From NCBI GenBank assembly GCA_015679605.1, contig JAAAVE010000250.1, forward strand, positions 1-17,535: a stretch of 17,535 nucleotides of DNA, read 5' to 3'. The translations under genes were made by a program, and so were the position numbers. Positions 1 through 8,974 of the stretch are shown here, in pieces. This DNA is from Podila epigama. Its lineage: Eukaryota > Mortierellomycota > Mortierellomycetes > Mortierellales > Mortierellaceae. Position 1 is the stretch's first letter; every line of letters starts with the position of its first letter. Under the pieces are notes generated by a model. That model saw nothing but the letters and a program-made list of their open reading frames with translations. It did no database searches and was not told where the DNA came from.

Positions 1-318
1 CAATCGTTCCTCTTTTCTCTCACTCTCTTTTTTTTTTCTTCTTGTCTCCCTCCCATCATTTTCCATTCTTACTCAGACAACTCTCGATTCCAATCATAGC
101 AATCAAATCTCGACATTTTGGAGGGCATGCATAAATGTTATCACTCTGGCGTCGTCCTTTCTTCTCCTACCCACACCTGGGCCAGGGCCGTGATTGCAAG
201 AAGGTAATCAACAAAAGTAAAAAGAAAATAAAAAAAAGAAATAAAAAGAAATAAAGAAAAAAAAGAAAAAACGGGGAATGGGGTCAAGGCAAAAATAACA
301 AAACAAACATCATAAAAA
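1..318. other. 3' flank of the Crz1-like gene, no gene seen
   Basis: This stretch lies downstream of the stop codon of the minus-strand zinc-finger gene. It starts pyrimidine-rich (about 1-60) and contains an A-rich run at about 207-270 on the plus strand, which would be T-rich in the 3' untranslated region of the minus-strand transcript. I see no open frame with recognisable protein content and no minus-strand AATAAA signal. Confidence 0.6.
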
Positions 319-1917
319 TCACAAATGGCTCACTTGATCCATATCCTGGTCGGCACCCTCTTGACAGGCGGCATTCTTGGACAGATGACGCTTGAAGGCA
401 TCGGATCGGGCACACTTGGCTCCGCATGTCACACAGACATAAGACTTGATCGACCGGTGTCGGCTCTTGACATGACGCTCGAGGTCATGGCGGCGTGCAA
501 ACGCCCAACTGCAGGGGCCCTTGGGTCCCATTTCTTCGCACACAAACTGCTTCACACCCTCATGGATGGCGCGATGCGACCTCAGATTGAAGGGCCGCGA
601 GAACGTCTTGTCGCAAATGTTGCATTGGAATCGCGCACGGCCATTAGGATCATCCTCGGGAACAATTCGGGCTGCCTCCTCGGACGTGATTCGGCGGCGT
701 CGATGACGGCGGTTGGGCTGGAATCCTGCCTTTGTGGGACTCTGCGTAACCTTGCGGGGCGCAACTCGGCTATCAGGGGCCTGTACATTTCGTCCAAGTA
801 TCTTGGCCGTCAGAAAAGAGCTGGGGTTGCAAGTCGCTGGCTCAGTGTTTGTGTTGTTGACAACTGAGACAGCGTCAGAGGAGGAAGATTGAGTGTCGGG
901 TACATGCTCTGTAGATGCGCCCGAGACCATGATCGAGGGCGAGACAATGGTTGACGGCAAGAAATCATCCAAATTGAGGTTCTGTGAAGACTCTTTCAAG
1001 TCAAGAATGAGTGGCGAGTTGGGTTCGCCGGGCGCGGGATGCATAAGTAATTGCTCCAGTGTGGTGGTGGCATCAGTGGGCTTTTGGTCCGGAAACAATT
1101 GAAAATCATGCTGACCGCCGATTGCAAAGCTGTAGTCAAAGCTATCTTGCGGAGACTGACTGGCAAGGAGCGCATCTTCGAAAGGCGAGCCAAAGATACT
1201 CGCCGGACTGCCGGACAATTCGTCAAGGCCAAAGGTATCAAATCCATACGGCGAGTTGACAGGGTCTAGAGCCGGAGTGCAGAGGCTCATAGCCGGTGAA
1301 TGCTCCAACTGAAGTGCGTCCGTGACAGGGACAAAGGCATTGTTGTAGACCATGTCCCATGCTCGACTTGCAGCACCTTGACTCCAGTCGTTCTTGTTAC
1401 ATGCAGAGACAACGCCAAAGTCAAAGACATTGTCCATCGAAAAGGCATCGCCCTTCTTGACAAGATGGATTTCTGGCCTAGCGGTCACATCGGTTGAGCT
1501 TGTGTTGTTGTTACTGATGAACGTATTGGCGTTGAGCTTGGGGTGCATGGTAGAAGTTGTTGTAGTGGTGGCAGGGTGAATGTCCTTGATGTTGCTGCTG
1601 CTGTTGTTGATGCTGTTGTTGATGCTGTTGTTGATGCTGTTGTTGATGCTGTTGTTGATGATGTTGCTGCTAGTGTTTATTTCTCCGGTGTTGTTGCTAA
1701 AGGTGGCAAAATTGGTGGCGTCATATGCGCCAACGCTGTTCTTGGCAGAAAGACCAGTAAAGTTACTGTTCTTGAGGTACAATTCCTGTGAAGGATCCAT
1801 CGAGGAAATGACGAACGGGTTGTTGGCAATGTCCTCAAATTGACTGGTGGTGACAGTCTGAGCCTGGACGGAAGGAGCTTGCTCTGCAAAGCTGGGAGAC
1901 GACGAGTGGGAGTCCAT
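319..1917 (-). CDS. C2H2 zinc-finger transcription factor, Crz1-like
   Basis: This is an intronless 532-residue protein. I start it at the ATG at 1917; the longer frame to 1950 opens with TTG and has an in-frame TAG just upstream. The N-terminal 400 residues are Ser/Asn/Thr-rich and low in complexity, with INNS repeats at about 87-106 and several SP sites. A basic patch RRHRRRR lies near 402-408. The C-terminus holds three fingers: about 430-452 (C-x2-C, H-x3-H), 458-487 (a wide C-x8-C spacing) and 494-518 (CVTC, ending in H-x5-C). The helices RPFNLRSH, RRHDLERH and RSDAFKRH resemble, in order, those of fungal Crz1 (RPYNLKSH, RQHDRKRH, RSDALGRH). Crz1 is the calcineurin-activated factor for calcium and cell-wall stress. 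DNA binding is nearly certain; the Crz1 assignment and its calcium control are inferred. Confidence 0.85.
   Translation of the reverse strand: MDSHSSSPSFAEQAPSVQAQTVTTSQFEDIANNPFVISSMDPSQELYLKNSNFTGLSAKNSVGAYDATNFATFSNNTGEINTSSNIINNSINNSINNSINNSINNSSSNIKDIHPATTTTTSTMHPKLNANTFISNNNTSSTDVTARPEIHLVKKGDAFSMDNVFDFGVVSACNKNDWSQGAASRAWDMVYNNAFVPVTDALQLEHSPAMSLCTPALDPVNSPYGFDTFGLDELSGSPASIFGSPFEDALLASQSPQDSFDYSFAIGGQHDFQLFPDQKPTDATTTLEQLLMHPAPGEPNSPLILDLKESSQNLNLDDFLPSTIVSPSIMVSGASTEHVPDTQSSSSDAVSVVNNTNTEPATCNPSSFLTAKILGRNVQAPDSRVAPRKVTQSPTKAGFQPNRRHRRRRITSEEAARIVPEDDPNGRARFQCNICDKTFSRPFNLRSHRAIHEGVKQFVCEEMGPKGPCSWAFARRHDLERHVKSRHRSIKSYVCVTCGAKCARSDAFKRHLSKNAACQEGADQDMDQVSHL
1609..1656 (-). repeat. 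12-bp tandem repeat coding INNS
   Basis: Four perfect copies of GATGCTGTTGTT (plus strand) lie inside the zinc-finger gene, with a degenerate fifth. Each encodes Ile-Asn-Asn-Ser on the minus strand. The 12-bp unit keeps frame, so changes in copy number would only alter the length of the disordered N-terminal region. Confidence 0.95.
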
Positions 1918-1953
1918 TGTTTCTTGGTTACTCTTTTTTTTTGGAATCAAAGG

Positions 1954-2049
1954 CTAGAGTGAAGGCAAGAAGTTGGAAATGGTTAGGATCAAGACTACAA
2001 AAGAAATCTGATGGGCAAACTTTTCTGCTGACAAATACAAGAGATGCCT
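1954..2049 (-). other. Candidate 5'-UTR intron of the Crz1-like gene
   Basis: On the minus strand, 37 nt upstream of the ATG, there is a 3' splice-site-like sequence ending CTCTAG (AG at 1955-1954). A CTAAC branch-point match lies about 30 nt before it (GTTAG on plus, 1982-1986). A possible donor GTAGGC sits near 2049. The acceptor side is better supported than the donor. RNA evidence would be needed to settle it. Confidence 0.35.
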
Positions 2050-2650
2050 ACTTTTTCTTTCTTTTTTTGGGGAGAGGTTTTCTCGTGTGATGATTTTCTT
2101 CTTTTTTTTTGTTGGTTGTTGGTTTTTTCGTTAAGGGTGAATAGTAGAAATAATAAAAAGTTTGTTGGGTATAGACAAAAAAAATGGAGGAATGTAGCGA
2201 CAGGAGATGAATGAAAAAAAAGAAAGCCGTCAAACTGGTCAACAGTAACCAGAAGAGGGAATGAGAAGAGAAGAAAAGGAGGGTCCTCGTCGAGTCAGAG
2301 AGCGCAAGCGCACACAGCAAAACACCGGGAGAGAGACGTGGTCGAAGAATAGACACTCAGAACAAGTGGCAGGGACAGACAGCCGCTCAAACAAGCAGCT
2401 AGGACAACAGACAGGCAAGGCGCACTACGGCACTACACACACAAGGGACTGAACACCAAAGAACAGCCACGAAGGATGTAGGTATGGAATCGATGGTGTT
2501 GGTGATGATGTTGTATTGGTAATGGTGATGATAGCTCGATGATGAGTGAATAGGGATGAGACTTTGCGCAAACTCGATAAAGGCAAGTCAATTAGGGTGA
2601 TATATGCAATGATCGAGATGGGCAAGCGATGAAAGTGATAATGAGGTGCT

Positions 2651-2688
2651 GGGGATGATGGGGGATGATGGGGGATGATGGGGGATGA
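2651..2688. repeat. 10-bp tandem repeat GGGGATGATG
   Basis: Three perfect copies and most of a fourth of GGGGATGATG lie in the region upstream of the zinc-finger gene. Confidence 0.95.
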
Positions 2689-2754
2689 AGAAAGTAGGAA
2701 AAAAAAAGGAAAAGAAGAAAAAAGAAGAAAAACGAAAATCAAAAGATACTCCGA

Positions 2755-2762
2755 TTTTTATA
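2755..2762 (-). promoter_or_regulatory. TATA-like element upstream of the Crz1-like gene
   Basis: The minus strand reads TATAAAAA here, about 840 bp upstream of the zinc-finger ATG. If used, it implies a leader of roughly 800 nt, possibly shortened by a 5'-UTR intron. This is a pattern match only. Confidence 0.25.
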
Positions 2763-3563
2763 TCACTCGAGTTTAACCTGCGGTGGCGTCTTCGCTCCTC
2801 CCCCCTTTTTTTTTTTCTTTTTTCTTTTTTACTTGTTTGTCGGTGCTTCCAAACACCATCTTTCACAAACGACCTGCACCAAAGCGCCCCTTCTTTGGGA
2901 TGGATGCAAGACTAGTTTATGACATGAACAACGAGACCCAAAACTCAATTGCTCGCTACAAGAATGATATGATTTTCGGTGACAAATACACACACCTATC
3001 TTGAGCCACAAAAGCATTTCAAAAAAAAATGTCCTTTGTAAAACGCTGCGGAAATAACCATTCGACTCTGGGAAATTTGCTTGAGTGAGCCCAAAACACG
3101 GACGGCGTTGACACTGCCACGACCATGCACAGACTTACATTCCCCATGTCCCATGGCAGCCATGACCCCGATGACTTTGAATGTGGATGATGAACAGCTT
3201 TGCGTTGAATGAATATGAAACAACAATGCCAACCTAATCGTCATTCAGGTACACATACCTTGAGGTACACCTTCCCTACTCATAGAACATGCTCATGATC
3301 GACTTACCACAAAAAAAAAAGAATCATCCTCCGTCACTTTGAATAACCGCTAAAATCATCGTTCCTCCACACCACAATTATTTTGGTATTATTATTATCT
3401 TGTTTTGACTTTTTGTCTCCTTTCTCGCAATTGACAGGACACCCACACCCCCTTTGACCCTTGACCCTTGTCCCTGCAACCTATGCAACCTTGCAACCCT
3501 TGGCCTGTGCGAAAAAATTTTGTCTTGTTCACTCTGTTAATTCCGCTGTAGATCACAACGGAG

Positions 3564-3569
3564 TTTATT
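3564..3569 (-). terminator. AATAAA polyadenylation signal of the glutamine-synthetase-like gene
   Basis: The minus strand reads AATAAA, 65 nt downstream of the stop codon of the glutamine-synthetase-like gene. This is a normal position for a cleavage and polyadenylation signal. Confidence 0.55.
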
Positions 3570-3633
3570 TTAAACTGCGTATCTCTCTCATCACGTGGTT
3601 CCTATGGGAACCCTACAATCCTAAACTTTTCTC

Positions 3634-5481
3634 TCATACAAGTTCAAAGTATCGCTTCGTCTCCCAGGTTGTCACAGCGGTCTCCCATAACCGATACTCA
3701 TTCAATCGAGTGGCTCCATAATGCTCTACAAACGCATCACCCAGTACTTTGCGTGCTATCGACCCTGGTGCCAACATCGTCTGTGCTGCTTCCTTGAGTG
3801 ACTTTGGCAACCGTTCAGCCTTGATACCCGCTGCTATTGTAGTCGACGTTGTCGGTGCAACGGGCATTGACAGTCTATGCTGGATCCCATACAACCCTGT
3901 TGCAAGACATGCTGCAATCGCCAGATGTGGGTTAATATCTGCTCCACTGACGCGCATCTCCAGTCGCGTGCCCTTGGGATCACACTGGGGTGGTCCAATG
4001 ACTCGGATCGCGGACACACGCGACTCAACGCCCCAAGAGACTGTCACGGGAGCCCAATAGTTCTCTACAAGTCGCTTATACGAATTGATATTAGGTGCAA
4101 GGATCGCCATGATACTCGGTAATCCCGTCAACAGTCCTGCCATAAACCACTTCATGATCTCGCTCATAGATTCAACGCCAGGTGTCGTCTTTTCCCACTC
4201 GGGTGATGATGTTGTTCTTGTCGCTGAGGATGTATTGGATGAAGCAAAGAGGTTGGCCTTTGTGACCAGGTCGCGAATTGAAATATGAATATGTCCTGAA
4301 CACCCTGGTTGGTCGCTGTAAGGCTTGGCCATAAACGTTGGCATGATCCCATGTTTCAACCCAAGCTGCTTCACCGACAACTTGAACAGATTCGCCTTGT
4401 CTGCCATCCTTGTCGCATTGTCGTACATGAGCGCTGCTTCATAGACACCTGGCCCCGTCTCGGTATGGAAGCTCTCAATGTCAACACCAAATCCCTTGCA
4501 CTGGTCAAAGATATTGTAGAAATAATCCTGGTTCAGACTTGGTCGAAGTAGTGAGTAGCCAAACATTCCAGATGTCATTGGTTTAGGTGCCGTATGTCCT
4601 TGTGCTGCCAGCGTCTCTGGTGTTTCTGTTGGTATATAATGTATTTGTTTTGATGCATTCACAGTAGTTGTAACAATACGAAGATTAATACATGAGGTTC
4701 ATTACTCCTTTGAAAGTGGAAACAACATTTCAAAAAAGGAGCGAAAAAATAAAGACTTGCCTCGAAAGTTGAAAAACTCAAACTCGACACCACACATGGC
4801 CTCCATGCCAAGAGATGCCAGCTGATCTGTCACTCGCTTCAACACACCTCTTGGACAAACTGTCAAAGGTTCTCCTGTGGTAGGGTCCCAAAACGACAAG
4901 AGAAAGAACGGAATGTCGTCCTCCCATGGAATACGTCTAAATGTTGTCAAGTCTGGCTTCGCAATGATGTCTCGGTAACCTGCAGAGAGAAAGAAAAAGG
5001 ATGTGTGTTTGTAATTACTTCAAAATTCAACGGTAGATAAAACATTTACGCACACAAGAAGAAGGATATGCCCAAAAGGGATGATGTACGCACACCAGAA
5101 GAGGATATGCCCAGAAAGTGATGACTAACCATTTGCAGCATTGGAAACACCTAGTTCATCAGGATAGACCTTGTCATGCATGTCCCAACCAAAGATCACT
5201 GAACAGAATCCAAAGCCAGATTTGAGAATGGAAAGAAACTTTGACTTGGCCATGATTTTGCCACGAAGGATCCCATCCAAATCAATGCCTGCCACCTTCA
5301 CCCGCGTATCTTTCTCAAGCAGCAATGTGAACTTTTCCACCTGGCAATCAAAAGCGCTACTGCCCAACGTTGGAGACCCTGGTGACAATGAGTCTGGTGG
5401 AGATGAGACGGATGACTTGTCTGAATCCATTGATGACATCGAAGGAGCAGGTGAGCTTCGAGTTGAGACTGTATGGAACAT
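3634..5481 (-). CDS. Type-I glutamine synthetase-like enzyme (stand-alone GS domain)
   Basis: Three exons on the minus strand: 5481-5130, 4979-4761 and 4625-3634, giving 520 residues. The first 45 residues are Ser/Pro-rich. Residues 61-77 (VKVAGIDLDGILRGKIM) match the N-terminal beta-grasp of type-I glutamine synthetases. The catalytic fold follows: GVEFEFF at 181-187 and TETGPGVYE at 245-253 (metal-ligand glutamates), CSGHIHIS at 299-306, NSYKRL at 371-376, SRVSAIR at 392-398 in place of NRSAAIR, LEMR at 412-415 and GADINP at 418-423. Family members ligate ammonia or an amine to the gamma-carboxylate of glutamate using ATP. It belongs with FluG C-terminal, PuuA and lengsin-type proteins, not the eukaryotic type-II enzyme, so its substrate may be an amine; this is inferred. 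There is no amidohydrolase domain as in FluG. Intron 2 is GC-AG. Confidence 0.85.
4626..4760 (-). other. GC-AG intron in the glutamine-synthetase-like gene
   Basis: Exon 2 ends TTTCGAG and the intron begins GCAAGT. The acceptor is ACCAACAG. The join keeps phase 1 and gives EFFNFR-ETPETLAAQG, as expected for the family at this point. Reading through instead meets a stop about 20 codons later, and the nearest GT donor (GTCTTT) breaks the conserved sequence. Confidence 0.8.
5050..5129 (-). repeat. Imperfect 40-bp tandem duplication at the start of intron 1
   Basis: On the minus strand, 5129-5090 and 5089-5050 are two similar 40-nt units. They share GGGCATATCC and end in GTGTGC. Each unit begins with GT (GTTAGT at the real donor, then GTACAT), and GTAAAT follows at 5049, so the donor-like GT recurs every 40 nt. 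Confidence 0.85.
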
Positions 5482-5700
5482 GTTGTTGTCAATAGCGTGG
5501 TATTCGGGGTTAACTTTAACTTTAAGTGAAGAAGGGTGGGAGTGTGCAAATAAAGAGGAGAAAGTGGGAAGGGAAGGGAAATGAAATGAAAAGAAAGATA
5601 TGTGTCTGCAAACAATCTTAAACGCACCAACGACAATCGCATGACAATGGTTTTTTATTGGTTCATGGAAATCACGAGTGCCGCGTAGTGCTCATGTGCT
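5482..5700. promoter_or_regulatory. Compact 219-bp spacer: end of the GRAMD4-like gene, promoter of the GS-like gene
   Basis: Both neighbours are on the minus strand. Only 219 bp separate the GRAMD4-like stop from the glutamine-synthetase-like ATG. After subtracting the polyadenylation signal at 5654-5659, at most about 170 bp remain for the downstream promoter and leader. I see no clear TATA box. Confidence 0.5.
5654..5659 (-). terminator. AATAAA polyadenylation signal of the GRAMD4-like gene
   Basis: The minus strand reads AATAAA, 42 nt beyond the TAA stop of the GRAMD4-like gene. This is a typical distance. Confidence 0.55.
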
Positions 5701-6306
5701 TTACGCGACACTGCTCCACTTCTTGCCAGACGTGACAACTAAAATTATAAACCAAAAAAACAAGGAGTTTTCAATATCGACAGGATATTTCCAAATGTAG
5801 AAAAAAATGGACATGACAGAGATAGAAAATAGGGAAAAAAAAGGAAAGTTACCAAGTTTGCGGAAAGCATCGTCTCTCTTGACTACATTCTGGAATACAA
5901 TAACTCGGCCGTTGATGTCTGTCACCTCAATCCCTGGCATAGACCACAAACCAATGTTCATTGTCTTGGTCTATATCAACCACCAAAAAATAAAATCACA
6001 AAAAATTCTTAGGAATCAGAATAAACAGTCTCCACCTCATGTTACACAACAGACTAGAACCAAACTGAACGCTACAGTTTTACCTTTTTGATGGTGTCAA
6101 CCATATCCCAAGGGATATGATCCTCAATTTCGCGTCCAAGCAACTTGGCCGACCGGAATTGGAGGGCTTCCTCTGTAATGACAAGCTTCCCTGGCTTGCC
6201 GCGTAACAGACAATGAAACTCTGAAAATGTGAAAAAGACCATGAATTAGTCACCTGACACAATCTAGGCCACCATGAAAAGACTCCGTTCTCCTATCTCT
6301 CTCTCC

Positions 6307-6350
<44 letters not shown>

Positions 6351-8544
6351 TCCTCTTTCTCATTATATCGCACACACAGCTCCCACTTCTCTTCTTACCA
6401 GTCTTATCTTCTATCTCATCCATGGAAAACGATTCAGACACGTTCGATTGTGATCTGCTTCTCGTTCGCTTTTGATACTCGTACTTGATTCTGGAAGCCG
6501 GTGATAAATTGGCCATCATCGAGGATGTCTCTGCTCGCGATCCTTCCTCTCCTGCTGTCAGTGATTCAACCACACTTCTCGTATTACTACTAATACTGTT
6601 CTTTCTCTCGCCCATTTCTGGACTCTCTTCTTGTTGCTGTGTCAACATCTCTACTGCAAGTTCTGCATTTGTTGGGACACCCCATAAGATCAACTCAACA
6701 GGCGAGAAAATGTGGCGGAATCGAGGGTAGTGCTTTTGCAATGGCAACAGAATGAAAAACTCTGTTCCAATGAACAGTCCAATCGCTGGCACAACCAACT
6801 GCGGGAAAAAGGTCGACACGATGATGTAGAATGAGAGCAGTGCCAACACTCTCCAAGTCTGGTTTGGCCGCACCCAACGGAACAAACTAGAGCCCCCCAC
6901 GGATAAATGTATATTAAAAAAAATATACAAAAATTTTGTTAGCCAACCAAAGCAGAGCCGTCATTATAAATCGACAATTAGCCAACGAAAAACATTTCAC
7001 ACAAAAAAAGTACAAAGGAATAAAAATAATGCAGAGTGGGCTTTAGCACTCGGTTTGAAAAAGTAGAAGAGACCCTTACTTACTTTTTGAGACGCTCCAG
7101 GTAGCAAATGTTTTCTTCTAGCAAGGCTTGGCAATAGGGTCCCCAGATCTTTGTCATTTGAGAAATCCAGTCGGTCAAGTCCTTTGAGTGGATCAGTTCT
7201 CGTAGCTGCGAGTGCATTTTGGTGGATTTCCTGCTAGGGTCTGCCTCTCTGTGGGCCAGTAATGTTGCTTGTGGGTCGGGGATGTTCAAGGTTTCTTTAA
7301 AGTTGCCAAGAAACCCAAAGCGGTTGTTGAGGATCTTGAGTGCGAACAGCATAATAAACCCAGGTAACCACAGTCCATAGAACCATAACGTAAAGTAGAC
7401 CTGTTTTTGGTGATCATGTATTGAAAATGGTTAGCGGTGGGATGACTATTTGTCATCAAGTACATGAGAAGGGGATCTTCCCATGATGCACAATGTGGAC
7501 AATGAGCTTCTTTGTGAGAAAAATAAATGCGAAAGAAAGAAACATACCACAAACCAAGCTATTGTTTCTGGTGGGTTTCTCCAGTACATAATCCGTTCAA
7601 CATAAAGTCCGAGGCTCTGAGCTGGATTAGATGTGTCATAGAGGCGGCTGAGGAGGGCCTTCATTTTAGACCATTGCAGAGGCTCAACCTTCCGGACAAG
7701 GTCATCGCGAGCCAACGACTCGATGAAATACATGACCACCTGCGCGATGGTTGTCTTTCGGTTAGTGTTTTTTTGGTCTTGTGTACAATGTAGGACCACA
7801 TTACAACGTATGCCTAATGGACACATTGTCAGACAACTCTAACTAGAAAACTTACCGCTTGAACATACATCCGCACATCCAACACTCGCTTCCCCGAGTC
7901 TGCCTCGATCCGTTCATAATCACTTCGATCGGGCAATGGCGCCTTTCTGACAGCTGTTCTCCGCCGTCGAATCTCTTGGACATGCCTGTCAAACTGAAAA
8001 GAGACTTCCTCTTTGCTGCGTGCTGAATTGGGTGCTGGCTGTGGAGAGACATGCTGTGAACCGAGACTCGGTGGTGAGGCGGAGAGGACCGAGGATGACG
8101 ATGTCAGAGTCGCTTCTGGATATGCACCATTCGCCTTCACCATTGCTGGAGACAGGAATTTTTCAGACTCTTTTATTGGCGGAGTCTTGTGGGGAGAAGA
8201 AAAAAAGAGAGAGTAAGAAAGTTGGCGCGCGTGAGAGTGAGTGCAAGAGTGGTGAAAGAAGGTGAAGTGTATGGAAGAGTACAGACGTGAGAACGAGTAG
8301 AGAAAAGAAGAGTTGACAACACACACCCTGCACCCAACACAATCCAGCCCGTCGGCCTACTTACAGTGGAGGCTGTGAGTGTGTTAACTGATTCCCGTTT
8401 TGGGAGAGGTGGTGGTGTTGCATTGTCGTCGTTGTCTTGAATGGGAGGAATGGTCGGTATTGGTGTCATGTCGTATGGTTCAACATCTTCCAAGAAAGAG
8501 GTGTTGCGCCGTTGAGGAAGAGGCGGTGGGGAAGAAGACGACAT
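5701..8544 (-). CDS. GRAMD4-like membrane protein with C-terminal GRAM domain
   Basis: Eight minus-strand exons: 8544-8365, 8185-7856, 7739-7548, 7400-7084, 6886-6399, 6220-6084, 5970-5853 and 5738-5701. They give 599 residues, and all seven introns are GT-AG and keep frame. I start at the ATG at 8544; the frame extends upstream only through a TTG. The N-terminus has two PPPLP proline motifs (about 6-10 and 44-48) and a Ser/Pro-rich stretch, then a charged helical part at about 120-230. Hydrophobic segments lie at about 229-258 and 354-389 (the second long enough for a hairpin or two passes). A Ser-rich acidic linker follows, then a GRAM domain at about 503-595 that starts FHCLLRGKPGKLVITEEALQ and includes IPWDMVDTIKK. 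The order matches animal GRAMD4 (578 residues in human), which acts at endoplasmic-reticulum or mitochondrial membranes. GRAM domains often bind lipids. The role in this fungus is unknown. Confidence 0.8.
6296..6360. repeat. (CT)n microsatellite in intron 5 of the GRAMD4-like gene
   Basis: An interrupted CT dinucleotide run on the plus strand, reading as GA in the minus-strand transcript. It starts about 40 nt inside the donor of this intron. Translation through it yields an artificial RERERE string, so it is not coding. Confidence 0.9.
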
Positions 8545-8974
8545 GGAGAGTGTTATGTGCAAGGTTGAGTGCGTATTTCAAGTGTGAGTGCGAGTGAGAG
8601 TGAGTTTTTGGAGTGTGGAGTGGAGTGGAGTACAAGGCTGAGTGAGCATTTGGGCGTGTGCTTTTTTTTTCGAGGTAAGGCAGACAATTCATGACACGTG
8701 ACCATTTGTAACATGTTTTGTGACTGGTGTTTATTATTTCTTTTTTATTTTTTTTTTTTCTTTTTTTCTTTTTTTTTTACCTTCTCCTTTTCACCTTCTC
8801 CTTGATATCTTTGGGACCAGGTTGCCATTACTTTTCATCACTGCATCACATCTGGAAATCACTTTACTGTAGACCACCAGAGACGCACTCAGTGTCCACA
8901 CTCCTCTCCATCTCATTCCCCCATACCTCTTGGACTGACTTGCTCTATCACCAATCCATCCATATTCACTCCAC
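8545..8974. promoter_or_regulatory. 430-bp divergent promoter between the GRAMD4-like gene and UTP4
   Basis: The two genes are transcribed away from each other from this interval. It holds GAGTG-rich quasi-repeats at about 8565-8645 near the GRAMD4-like start, an E-box at 8695-8700, a long T-rich run at about 8737-8779, and a direct repeat CACCTTCTCCTT-like element at about 8780-8804 on the UTP4 side. I did not find the GATGAG-type PAC element that precedes many yeast ribosome-biogenesis genes. Confidence 0.65.
8695..8700. promoter_or_regulatory. Palindromic E-box CACGTG
   Basis: The sequence GACACGTGAC contains a perfect CACGTG, which on the minus strand reads GTCACGTG, the core favoured by Cbf1/USF-type basic helix-loop-helix factors. 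It lies about midway between the two divergent starts (151 bp from one, 275 bp from the other), so it could serve both genes. Binding is inferred from the motif alone. Confidence 0.5.

Larger units (their letters stand above)
1918..3563. other. Intergenic region: promoter and leader of the Crz1-like gene
   Basis: About 1.6 kb without a convincing gene. The part next to the zinc-finger gene should hold its 5' untranslated leader and promoter on the minus strand. It contains A/T homopolymer runs (about 2050-2220 and 2700-2740), a 10-bp tandem repeat at 2651-2688 and a minus-strand TATAAAAA. The 2900-3500 part has no strong motif. Short frames here translate to low-complexity or unstructured sequence and are not called. 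Confidence 0.6.

Noticed and set aside
1918-1950. N-terminal extension of the zinc-finger protein by 11 residues
   Set aside because: The extension starts at TTG and is preceded by an in-frame TAG; the first ATG in this frame is at 1917.
2048-2356. Minus-strand frame of 102 codons upstream of the zinc-finger gene
   Set aside because: It translates to low-complexity Phe/Leu/Ser and Lys runs caused by homopolymers, and has no family resemblance.
2996-3244. Minus-strand 82-codon frame in the intergenic region
   Set aside because: No recognisable domain, no supporting splice or promoter signals, and a length expected by chance.
6250-6398. Continuation of GRAMD4-like exon 5 into an RERERE-rich tail
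   Set aside because: This is translation of the GA microsatellite inside intron 5. A GTAAGA donor at 6398 joins correctly to the GRAM exon.
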